A DNA stretch of 5,112 bases from an uncultured Haloferula sp. (GTDB lineage: Bacteria > Verrucomicrobiota > Verrucomicrobiae > Verrucomicrobiales > Akkermansiaceae): positions 1 through 5,112 of the forward strand of contig CAMLOZ010000307.1 in NCBI GenBank assembly GCA_946481625.1, given 5' to 3'. Numbering within the stretch: position 1 is the first letter of the stretch; every line of letters begins with the position of its first letter. Under the pieces are notes generated by a model, which did no database searches, had not been told where the DNA came from, and saw only the letters and a list, made by a program, of their open reading frames with translations. Of the stretch, positions 1-4,735 are shown piece by piece. The position numbers were made by a program, and so were the translations under genes.

Positions 1-420
1 TGGACGCTCGCCCGCATCGCGGACGCAGCCGGGGTCGGCAACCTCTACGCGATCAAGCCGGGCAAGACCGCAGTAGCGGTGCCTGCGAATCTGCTCACGC
101 AGCCGGTCGCCCAAGGCACCGCGACGGTGGGCAACACGATCATCCCGGCGACGGGCGCGGAGAGGCCGAACCTCATCCGCCGGACCTACGCCACCCTCGA
201 TGTCCGCCAGGGCGCGAGCACCGCGGCCGGCACCCAGACGCTGAAATTCGGCACCCTGAAGATCGGCACGACCAACCACGTCGTGGCGACCCAGATCGAT
301 AACTTCGGCGTGACCGGCAAGAGCGGCGCGGGCACGGGAATTATTTCCGGCTCCTATCGTACGGCCCGCCCCCAGTTGACCAACCTGATCGCGCTCTTTC
401 CGGGCAACACCGTTCCCTGA
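1..420 (+). CDS. C-terminal part of a hypothetical protein, 5' end outside the window
   Basis: The frame is open from base 1 to a TGA at 418-420 and encodes 139 residues with no start needed inside the window. A GTG at 79 could start a 113-residue product, but the 26 codons before it read on smoothly (WTLARIADAAGVGNLYAIKPG...), so I treat it as internal. The visible part is rich in Gly, Thr, Ala and Val, with alternating hydrophobic stretches such as TLKFGTLKIGTTNHVVATQI that suggest beta strands. I see no cysteine, no membrane segment, no PEP-CTERM tail and no catalytic motif. The protein ends LIALFPGNTVP. I do not recognise the family; an extracellular or structural beta-rich protein is only a guess. 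The next gene on the same strand starts 73 bases downstream. Confidence 0.7.
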   Translation, partial: WTLARIADAAGVGNLYAIKPGKTAVAVPANLLTQPVAQGTATVGNTIIPATGAERPNLIRRTYATLDVRQGASTAAGTQTLKFGTLKIGTTNHVVATQIDNFGVTGKSGAGTGIISGSYRTARPQLTNLIALFPGNTVP

Positions 421-451
421 TCCTTCTGTTTGAAGAATCGGCATTCCGTCT

Positions 452-468
452 CCCCTCCTCGGCGGGGT
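452..468. repeat. 17-mer GC-rich intergenic repeat, copy 1
   Basis: This 17-mer (cccctcctcggcggggt) recurs at 3686-3702 with one mismatch (T for C at the ninth base). Its ends can pair as a short CCCC/GGGG stem around an 8-base loop. It lies in the 73-base gap between the first CDS and the HEAT-like gene, so it could contribute to termination of the former, but there is no T-run after it. It may also be a dispersed intergenic element or chance similarity in high-GC DNA. Confidence 0.3.
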
Positions 469-493
469 GCCTCCTCTATCTCCTGAAATCCAC

Positions 494-1003
494 ATGAAGA
501 AGCTCCTGATTCTCCTCGGCCTTGCGGCATGGGTTGCCGTCATCGTCCTGATGCCGCCGAAATCCCGCCCTGAGGGAGCCAAGTCTTCCGCCGTGCCCTC
601 CGCCCCCGGGCTCAAGGCGAACCCGCGCGAGAGCCCTGAAACGCGCGGCGGGCCTCCCGCGGCCCGCGGCAAGGCCCGGATGGCGGACAGCCAGGGCCGC
701 GAGGAGGCCCGCACCCTGATCGATGCGGCCGTGGTCACCTATTCCCCGGCGGCCGTGAAGACGATCCGTCCCTATCTCCTCGATACCGACCCGGAGATCC
801 GCGGGATGGCGCGCGACGCGATGGTGCAACTGGGCGAGCAGGACGCCATCCCGCTGCTGCGCGATGCGGCGTTACACCTAAAGGACCAGGCGGAGATCGC
901 CTCCTTGCACGAGGCGGCCGATCTGCTTGCTTTGCCCGCGTGGTCGAGTTCGGAGGAAGCGGCGACGGTCATTGCCGAGATCATGGACGAGAGCGCCCGG
1001 TGA
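494..1003 (+). CDS. Membrane-anchored HEAT-like repeat protein, first gene of the sigma factor operon
   Basis: The product is 169 residues. Residues 1-20 (MKKLLILLGLAAWVAVIVLM) form an uncleaved signal anchor or signal peptide. A low-complexity Pro/Ser/Arg/Gly linker follows at about 21-65. From about 70 to the end it is helical, and 86-128 (AAVKTIRPYLLDTDPEIRGM... through AIPLLRDAALHL) has the paired-helix pattern of a HEAT or PBS-lyase-like repeat, including the DxDPEIR turn. I chose ATG 494 because the hydrophobic segment starts right there; the in-frame GTG at 467 would put nine odd residues before it. No good Shine-Dalgarno sequence is visible. Its stop overlaps the start of the sigma factor gene (GTGA), so the two are probably translated together. 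HEAT folds usually mediate protein contacts, so a role as an extracytoplasmic partner of the sigma/anti-sigma pair is inferred, not shown. Confidence 0.8.
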   Translation: MKKLLILLGLAAWVAVIVLMPPKSRPEGAKSSAVPSAPGLKANPRESPETRGGPPAARGKARMADSQGREEARTLIDAAVVTYSPAAVKTIRPYLLDTDPEIRGMARDAMVQLGEQDAIPLLRDAALHLKDQAEIASLHEAADLLALPAWSSSEEAATVIAEIMDESAR

Positions 1004-1524
1004 AGGAAGCCAGGTCCATCGAGCCGACGGGCAACTGGCTGGGAGAGGTTCTCGTGCGCTATGAGAAGCCGCTGCTGAAGCATGCCTACGGCATCTGCTC
1101 CGACCGTGAACTTTCGCGGGACGCGGTGCAGGAGACATTTTTTCGACTGATCCGCACGCGCGAGAAAGGCATGCCGGAGAATCTCACCGCCTGGTTGTTC
1201 ACGGTTTGCCGCAACGTCCTCACGGACCACCAGCGGCGGCAGAAGGTGGTGCAATTCGGCTGGGAGCTCCCCGAGGTGGAGGACGGCCGGGACTCGCCCC
1301 ACCACCAGATCGCGAAGGGCGAGCGCGAGGAAAAGCTGGCCGCGATGGTCGCCGAGCTGCCGGAGCGCGAGCGCGAACTGGTGCGCCTGAAGTTCCAAGT
1401 CGGCCTCAGCTACAAGGAGATCGAGGAACTCACCGGCATCTCGCAGGGGAATATCGGCTACTTCCTCCACCGCGCGGTGAAGGATCTGAAGGACCGGTGG
1501 CAACGGGAAGGAGGCGAGGGATGA
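1000..1524 (+). CDS. RNA polymerase sigma factor, ECF-like sigma-70 family
   Basis: The product is 174 residues, the usual size of an ECF sigma factor with only regions 2 and 4. Region 2 spans about 17-85: DAVQETFFRL at 41-50 matches the core-binding segment (region 2.2) and LTAWLFTVCRNVLTDHQRR at 62-80 matches regions 2.3-2.4, which melt and read the -10 element. A charged linker at about 86-110 is followed by region 4 at about 111-168, with LPERERELVRLKF and a helix-turn-helix LSYKEIEELTGISQGNIGYFLHRAVK (given here as a pattern) for -35 recognition. The start is GTG 1000 within GTGA, overlapping the previous stop; a weak GAGAG lies about 6 bases upstream. An in-frame start at 940 would add 20 residues lying inside the upstream gene and unlike any sigma factor. 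It is coupled by ATGA to the next gene, its likely regulator. Target promoters are unknown, and I cannot assign an ECF subgroup. Confidence 0.93.
   Translation: MKEARSIEPTGNWLGEVLVRYEKPLLKHAYGICSDRELSRDAVQETFFRLIRTREKGMPENLTAWLFTVCRNVLTDHQRRQKVVQFGWELPEVEDGRDSPHHQIAKGEREEKLAAMVAELPERERELVRLKFQVGLSYKEIEELTGISQGNIGYFLHRAVKDLKDRWQREGGEG
1508..1514 (+). promoter_or_regulatory. Strong ribosome binding site for the PEP-CTERM membrane protein
   Basis: AAGGAGG sits 6 bases before the ATG at 1521, inside the last codons of the sigma factor gene. It fixes the start of the downstream gene and, with the ATGA overlap, indicates coupled but efficient translation. It is the only clear Shine-Dalgarno sequence among the starts in this window. 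Confidence 0.8.
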
Positions 1525-2507
1525 AGGACCCCTTTGAAGATTTCCTGGAAGACGCGCTGGGCGGCCCCGATCTGGAACTGGGTCATGAAATGCGCCGTCG
1601 GCTGCTTGAAGCTGCGGTAGCGGGAGAAACGATCGCAGACGGGAATGTCGTCCGCATCGACCGGCCGGATCCGGCGGAAACGGCGGGCTTCGATTGGCTG
1701 GTGGGCGAGGCCCCGGCCACCGGGGAGCTGATGGGCCGGATAGTCGAGGATCCGGCCTTCATGGAGTCGCTCGACGGCCAGCGCGGCTTCATCTTGACGC
1801 TACGGGAAGCATTGCGCCGCACTGCCATCGCCGCGGCGGCCGTGCCGGTCCGCCGCCGCCGCCGGGTGCACGCGGCCGTTCTTTCCGCCGCTGCCGCGCT
1901 GGCGATGACGACCGGCATCCTGATTTCCAACAAGCCTGCCGCTCCTCCCGCGGAGAATCTGGCGGCCTCCGCGGGGACTGCCGCCCCTGTGGTTCCCGCG
2001 GTCCGGACTCCGGCGAAGCCCATCGTGGCCGCGGAAGCGATTTCACCCGATACAACCCCGGCAGCCCCCGCTCCGGTCCCCCTCATCCCCGGGATCGCCA
2101 GTGCATCCCCCCCCGCGCTGGCTGATCCCGGGGGTACGGGCCGCAGTATCGATCCGGGCGATCCGGCCCTGGTTCCACAACTGGGAGCTGCGTTCGACGA
2201 TGGGGTTGGACAAGAATCTTTGCCCGTGCCGATCCTGGCGATGCTCGGTGGAACGAGCGGTGGTTTCGGTGAGGATGCCGCCTCGCTGCCGCTTTTGGCC
2301 GGCGGGCCGTCATCCTGGTCGGAAGGCGGGATGAATGGATTCGACCGGGTGGGCGCGGCCGGGACCGGTCCGGGTGTTTCATTGGTCGGGCCCGGGGGAG
2401 GCCGCGACAAGGGCTCGATTCCCGAGCCCGGCGGTGCCCTGCCGGTCATGATCGGCTTGATGCTCTTGCTGTTGAGGCGTCCGCAGCGGGAAAGAGCGCA
2501 GCCCTGA
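1521..2507 (+). CDS. Putative anti-sigma factor: membrane protein with a PEP-CTERM sorting tail
   Basis: The product is 328 residues. Residues 1-110 are soluble and acidic/helical (DPFEDFLEDALGG near the start, then WLVGEAPATGELMGRIVEDP at 59-78). Five arginines at 111-115 precede a membrane segment at about 117-136, so by the positive-inside rule the N-terminus is cytoplasmic. Residues 137-300 are a Pro/Ala/Gly-rich extracytoplasmic stretch. The end matches a PEP-CTERM signal: IPEPG at 300-304, hydrophobic residues to 318 (LPVMIGLMLLLL), then RRPQRER. Such tails are normally processed by exosortase. The start ATG 1521 overlaps the sigma factor stop and has a strong Shine-Dalgarno; the same frame is open back to 1206, but that part is a shadow of the sigma gene. 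The anti-sigma role is inferred from gene order and topology. The zinc-binding HxxxCxxC of many anti-sigma domains is absent, and no FecR or RskA-type domain is recognised. Confidence 0.85.
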   Translation: MKDPFEDFLEDALGGPDLELGHEMRRRLLEAAVAGETIADGNVVRIDRPDPAETAGFDWLVGEAPATGELMGRIVEDPAFMESLDGQRGFILTLREALRRTAIAAAAVPVRRRRRVHAAVLSAAAALAMTTGILISNKPAAPPAENLAASAGTAAPVVPAVRTPAKPIVAAEAISPDTTPAAPAPVPLIPGIASASPPALADPGGTGRSIDPGDPALVPQLGAAFDDGVGQESLPVPILAMLGGTSGGFGEDAASLPLLAGGPSSWSEGGMNGFDRVGAAGTGPGVSLVGPGGGRDKGSIPEPGGALPVMIGLMLLLLRRPQRERAQP

Positions 2508-2738
2508 GGAGGGTGGTTTTTCCGATTGCTGTTGACAGGGGGCGGCCGATTGGTGTCCCCGCGAGCGGGGGTGCTGGAGGACGGGGTGGGCGGGGTAATG
2601 ACGGGGGATTTCCATTATGGCTCTAGGGCTGGAGCGGCACCTACGGACTCGCGTAGGGCCTTGGTACGCCATTGCGTGATGCACGGTATTTTGGGGAAGT
2701 GAATAATGGCTGCGAATTAAGCAACTTCTTCCCTTCCC
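2508..2738. other. Intergenic region with small hairpins and a promoter candidate
   Basis: No credible gene is seen in these 231 bases. They hold a short GC hairpin at 2557-2570 (CCCCG, loop CGAG, CGGGG) and a second one at 2640-2657 (CCTACG, loop GACTCG, CGTAGG). Neither is followed by a T-run, so intrinsic termination of the upstream operon is not well supported. The last 40 bases hold the conserved element and leader of the next gene. Confidence 0.5.
2700..2709 (+). promoter_or_regulatory. Candidate -10 element shared by the two paralogous genes, copy 1
   Basis: TGAATAATGG lies 39 bases before the ATG at 2739. The same ten bases lie 36 bases before the ATG of the paralogous small gene. 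AATAAT matches the TATAAT consensus at five of six positions and is preceded by TG one base upstream. A start of transcription some 7 bases later would leave a leader of about 25 bases. No convincing -35 box is seen at 16-18 bases, so this is a tentative promoter. Confidence 0.4.
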
Positions 2739-3455
2739 ATGACTGCACAAGAGCGCATCAACCAACTGGCCAACGCTGCACTCCGCGCCGCTCCCCCGGC
2801 CGCTATCGCACCGAAGCCCGCGACTTTCATGCCATCCTTCGAAAAGATGCGATCGGCGGAATTCATCGAAAAGCCGCCCGCTCCCGCTGAACAAGCTCCG
2901 GTGGCGGTGGCTCCTGTTCCCGGCCCCGGCGCCCGGCCGGCCGCTGTGAAGGATCCGGTCGAGAGCGACAAGGAACTCGTCGCGATGCTGGACCAGCGCG
3001 ATGAGCAGAAAGGCAAGAAGCTGCGGCGCACCAGCCGGGTGCTGACCTTCGCGATCCTCGCGCTGTTTGTCTCGGGCGGTGCTTTCGTGACTTTCAATCC
3101 CACGGCCAAGCGCAAGATGAACACGCTGGTCACCGCGTTTCAACAGAGCGGGAAGGACCTCAAGTCCCTCACCTCGATCATGGACACCTACGAGAACCAG
3201 CTCGACAAGGTGGCCGTCCAAGGTGCCCGGATCGATGCCGCCACCATGGCGCTCGGTGTGGATCCGAACACCGATACCTCCGGCCAGGACGCCCAGATTG
3301 GCGCGGCGATGAAGGATTTGTCCGGCGGCGACGGCGGTGGACCGACCGTGACCGAGCGCGACGCGGCGCTGAAGGAGAAGTTCGGCGTGGTGGGCAAGCT
3401 GGCGAAGGACATGGCTCCGAAAACGCAGGAGGCGGAGTCCGACGTGCAGTTCTGA
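2739..3455 (+). CDS. Single-pass membrane protein of unknown function with a duplicated N-terminal module
   Basis: The product is 238 residues. Residues 1-42 (MTAQERINQLANAALR..., then PKPATFMPSFE) are nearly repeated in the small protein encoded at 3810. A Pro/Ala-rich linker fills about 45-72. A charged segment (DKELVAMLDQRDEQKGKKLRR at about 77-97, quoted as pattern) leads into one membrane helix at about 101-119 (VLTFAILALFVSGGAFVTF). By the basic residues before the helix, the N-terminal module is cytoplasmic. Residues 120-238 would be outside the membrane: 123-170 look helical and may form a coiled coil, then comes a DPNTDTSGQD stretch, a GGDGGG hinge and a Lys/Glu-rich helix. ATG 2739 is the first start in the conserved module; there is no Shine-Dalgarno but a pyrimidine-rich leader. 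I do not recognise the family. It is followed by a strong terminator, so it is probably transcribed alone. Confidence 0.85.
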   Translation: MTAQERINQLANAALRAAPPAAIAPKPATFMPSFEKMRSAEFIEKPPAPAEQAPVAVAPVPGPGARPAAVKDPVESDKELVAMLDQRDEQKGKKLRRTSRVLTFAILALFVSGGAFVTFNPTAKRKMNTLVTAFQQSGKDLKSLTSIMDTYENQLDKVAVQGARIDAATMALGVDPNTDTSGQDAQIGAAMKDLSGGDGGGPTVTERDAALKEKFGVVGKLAKDMAPKTQEAESDVQF

Positions 3456-3488
3456 TTCAATAGCGTGCTGGGTGGAATTTTTGTTTTG

Positions 3489-3523
3489 TCAGCCCCGGCG
3501 GGTGATCCCGCCGGGGCTGATTT
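3489..3523 (+). terminator. Rho-independent terminator after the membrane protein gene
   Basis: A perfect 14-bp inverted repeat, TCAGCCCCGGCGGG at 3489-3502 and CCCGCCGGGGCTGA at 3507-3520, encloses the loop TGAT and is followed by TTTCCGTT. It begins 33 bases after the stop at 3455. The very stable GC stem supports termination; the T-tract is short. On the other strand the hairpin is followed by an A-rich sequence, so it should act on plus-strand transcripts. Confidence 0.82.
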
Positions 3524-3573
3524 CCGTTGGGAGATCGGGATCCTCCGGGGGATGTGAGGGTGCTGTCGATGTG

Positions 3574-3622
3574 CCCTTTGAAGCCGCGGGCTCTTTTGAA
3601 GTGCGGCTGAGCCGTCAAAGGG
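3574..3622. repeat. Nested inverted repeat, possible structured RNA or regulatory hairpin
   Basis: CCCTTTGA at 3574-3581 pairs with TCAAAGGG at 3615-3622, and directly inside it AGCCGC at 3582-3587 pairs with GCGGCT at 3603-3608. This makes a 14-bp helix interrupted by a six-base bulge (GAGCCG, 3609-3614) and capped by a 15-base loop. An alternative stem is possible, GGCTC at 3589-3593 with GAGCC at 3609-3613. No T-run follows it. Function is unknown. Confidence 0.4.
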
Positions 3623-3685
3623 GAGCGGATAGACTTGGCTCCGGTTGCGGGGCACCATGGGAAAGGCAGGGGGCGCGGGACGCAC

Positions 3686-3702
3686 CCCCTCCTTGGCGGG
3701 GT
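3686..3702. repeat. 17-mer GC-rich intergenic repeat, copy 2
   Basis: This copy (cccctccttggcggggt) differs at one base from 452-468. Here it lies in a longer symmetric stretch: CACCCC at 3683-3688 can pair with GGGGTG at 3704-3709. Dispersed elements of this style occur between genes in many high-GC genomes, but two copies are weak evidence. Confidence 0.3.
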
Positions 3703-3750
3703 AGGGGTGGGGGATTCCGCAAACGCGGGGGGTACCCTGACGTGAAAGCG

Positions 3751-3789
3751 TAATGGTCCACGGGCAGGGATTCTGAATAATGGTCCACG
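3751..3789. repeat. 12-bp direct repeat upstream of the small gene, possible operator
   Basis: TAATGGTCCACG occurs at 3751-3762 and again at 3778-3789, a 27-base period. The second copy overlaps the candidate -10 element and the likely transcription start of the gene at 3810. Paired direct repeats in this position fit a tandem regulator site, though a small local duplication is also possible. Only TAATGG of it is present upstream of the paralog at 2739. Confidence 0.45.
3774..3783 (+). promoter_or_regulatory. Candidate -10 element shared by the two paralogous genes, copy 2
   Basis: TGAATAATGG is identical to 2700-2709 and lies 36 bases before ATG 3810. The sequence between it and the start codon is also similar to the paralog and ends in a pyrimidine-rich run (CTTCCTTCATCC) before ATGAC. 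Conservation of the element, its distance and the leader suggests a promoter or another expression signal. No clear -35 box is seen. Confidence 0.4.
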
Positions 3790-3809
3790 TAACTCGCCTT
3801 CCTTCATCC

Positions 3810-4031
3810 ATGACGACTCAAGAGCGAATCAACCAGTTGGCCAGCGCCGCACTTCGTTCCGTGCCACAGTCCGGCTACGTGCCGAAGCCCGCAACCTTCA
3901 TGCCCTCCTTCGAGCGGCTGAAGACCGCCGAATATGCCGCTGCTCCCGTGGCCCCCGCCGGCCGCCTGCAGATCGGGATCGCGCTGAACGCCTTCGACGC
4001 CGCTTTCGCTGGCGCGGGTTTCCAAGGTTGA
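3810..4031 (+). CDS. Small protein sharing the N-terminal module of the membrane protein at 2739
   Basis: The product is 73 residues. Aligned without gaps, 28 of the first 42 residues equal those of the protein at 2739, including QERINQLA, AALR and PKPATFMPSFE. Of these 28 codons, 13 differ only synonymously, which points to selection on the protein and not a recent copy. After residue 44 the similarity ends: a short Ala/Pro run, then a mildly hydrophobic tail (LQIGIALNAFDAAFAGAGFQ). There is no clear membrane helix. ATG 3810 aligns with the paralog's start; an in-frame ATG at 3780 would lie inside the conserved upstream element and is rejected. There is no Shine-Dalgarno. It could be a complete small cytoplasmic protein that competes with or partners the larger one, or a shortened duplicate. 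Function is unknown. Confidence 0.75.
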   Translation: MTTQERINQLASAALRSVPQSGYVPKPATFMPSFERLKTAEYAAAPVAPAGRLQIGIALNAFDAAFAGAGFQG

Positions 4032-4058
4032 GCACCGGCGGGTGCTTCCTAGGTGCTC
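4030..4058. terminator. Possible hairpin between convergent genes
   Basis: AGCACC at 4031-4036 pairs with GGTGCT at 4041-4046 around GGCG; alternatively GAGCACC at 4030-4036 pairs with GGTGCTC at 4052-4058. It spans the 17-base gap between two convergent stop codons, the usual place for a bidirectional terminator, but neither strand shows a T-run. Confidence 0.35.
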
Positions 4059-4450
4059 GGGTCGATCTTCGACCGGGCTTCCTGAAGCAAGCGCGGATTC
4101 GCCTCCAGAAGGTCGGCGAGCGCGCGAATCACCGCCAAGGTCGGACGGGACACATGGTGCTCCATGCCCTCGACATCGCGGTAGATGGTTTCCTCCTCGA
4201 GGCCGAAGAGGCGGAGGAAGCGGGTCAGGGTTTCGTGGCGCTCGATGATGGCGCGGGCGATGCGGTGACCTTCTTCGGTGAGGACGGTGCCACGGTATTT
4301 CTCGTGCTTCACCAGGCCCTCGCTGTCGAGGCGGCGGAGCATGTTCGTCACGCTGGCTTGGGAAATGCCGAGATTCTTCGAAATGTCCACGGCGCGGGCG
4401 TAGCCCTTGGCTTCGATCAGATGCAGGATCTGTTCGAGGTAGTCGTCCAT
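4049..4450 (-). CDS. mntR: Manganese-responsive transcriptional repressor, MntR (DtxR family)
   Basis: The product is 133 residues, close to the roughly 142 of Bacillus subtilis MntR, which it resembles along its length as I recall that sequence (YLEQI-LIE-KGYAR, EKYRG-VLT, RHE, DVEG-EHH). Residues about 18-61 form the winged helix-turn-helix (VDISKNLGISQASVTNMLRR), and 62-133 form the dimer and metal-binding region. The six metal ligands of B. subtilis MntR (D8, E11, H77, E99, E102, H103) correspond to D3, E6, H72, E94, E97 and H98, all present. Asp at the first position is typical of the manganese-type proteins, whereas DtxR has Met there. The family represses manganese uptake genes when Mn2+ is plentiful; no transporter is visible here. 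ATG 4450 gives the family N-terminus; the frame is open to 4525, but those 25 residues are unlike MntR. The only AT-rich patch upstream (TACAAA, complement of 4527-4532) is a weak -10 candidate. Confidence 0.9.
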   Translation of the reverse strand: MDDYLEQILHLIEAKGYARAVDISKNLGISQASVTNMLRRLDSEGLVKHEKYRGTVLTEEGHRIARAIIERHETLTRFLRLFGLEEETIYRDVEGMEHHVSRPTLAVIRALADLLEANPRLLQEARSKIDPST

Positions 4451-4602
4451 CGCGACGGAGCCGCTGGTGCGCTGGGAGCGTGCAGGCACGCGGGGGAGTG
4501 AAGACGGCGGGAGGAAGCAGCGCAACTTTGTAAAAGGCGAATGCCGGAGGTCTGAGGTCGGATGGAAGGCGAGGAGGAGGAGGGGCGGGAGCGCTAGGGA
4601 GA

Positions 4603-4656
4603 GGGGACACTCTGTCCCCGGTCGTCACGTCCCCCCCGACGACAGGAGTGTCGTCG
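4603..4656. repeat. REP-like cluster of inverted repeats
   Basis: Two neat palindromes lie side by side: GGGGACA-CTC-TGTCCCC at 4603-4619 and CGACGACA-GGAG-TGTCGTCG at 4637-4656. Between them GTCGTC at 4621-4626 can also pair with GACGAC at 4638-4643, so the second hairpin has a competing alternative. Paired GC-rich palindromes in a gap between genes resemble REP/BIME elements. Neither has a T-run. The cluster lies between the glycoside hydrolase terminator and mntR; no REP-associated transposase is in the window. Confidence 0.55.
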
Positions 4657-4710
4657 CTCCTTACGGCTGGCACATGGCGGATGGGGGCCGGTGGGGCTCT
4701 GCGGACCCCT

Positions 4711-4735
4711 AACAAACACAACGTCTAACGTTGTG
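4711..4735 (-). terminator. Rho-independent terminator of the glycoside hydrolase gene
   Basis: Read on the minus strand, CACAACGT-TAG-ACGTTGTG (4735-4717) starts directly after the TAG stop codon and is followed by TTTGTT. The 8-bp stem is perfect with a 3-base loop. The stem is only moderately GC-rich, so efficiency may be modest. Confidence 0.65.

Larger units (their letters stand above)
3524..3809. other. Gene-free spacer with repeats before the small paralogous gene
   Basis: Together with the terminator this makes a gap of 354 bases between coding regions. The reading frames here show no protein-like composition, start support or family match. The stretch holds a nested inverted repeat (3574-3622), the second copy of a 17-mer GC repeat (3686-3702), a 12-bp direct repeat (3751-3789) and a promoter candidate (3774-3783). 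Confidence 0.6.

Noticed and set aside
772..1503. A 243-codon minus-strand open frame
   Set aside because: It lies opposite the sigma factor, whose regions 2 and 4 are clear; the antisense product has no recognisable motif.
1206..1520. An N-terminal extension of the PEP-CTERM protein by 105 residues
   Set aside because: The extension lies wholly inside the sigma factor gene in another frame and is Arg/Gly/Pro-rich. ATG 1521 has an AAGGAGG at ideal distance and an ATGA overlap.
1583..2449. A 288-codon minus-strand open frame
   Set aside because: It is the antisense shadow of the PEP-CTERM membrane protein, low-complexity in Pro, Ala and Ser, with no recognisable domain.
2532..2537. TTGACA as a -35 box of a promoter after the sigma factor operon
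   Set aside because: The bases 16-18 downstream are GC-rich (around GTCCCC) with no -10-like hexamer.
4479..4490. CGTGCAGGCACG, a 12-base near-palindrome upstream of mntR, as an autoregulatory operator
   Set aside because: The arms are only 5 bp and GC-rich, there is no second copy in the window, and it does not resemble known MntR sites.
3804..4721. A 305-codon minus-strand open frame
   Set aside because: It overlaps mntR in another frame and the small gene on the other strand, with a Pro/Arg-rich composition typical of antisense frames in high-GC DNA. MntR has clear family motifs.
4717..4735. A 19-base palindrome as an operator bound by MntR
   Set aside because: It lies directly after the glycoside hydrolase stop and is followed on that strand by TTTGTT, as expected for a terminator. 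It is also about 270 bases from the mntR start and does not match the MntR boxes I know.
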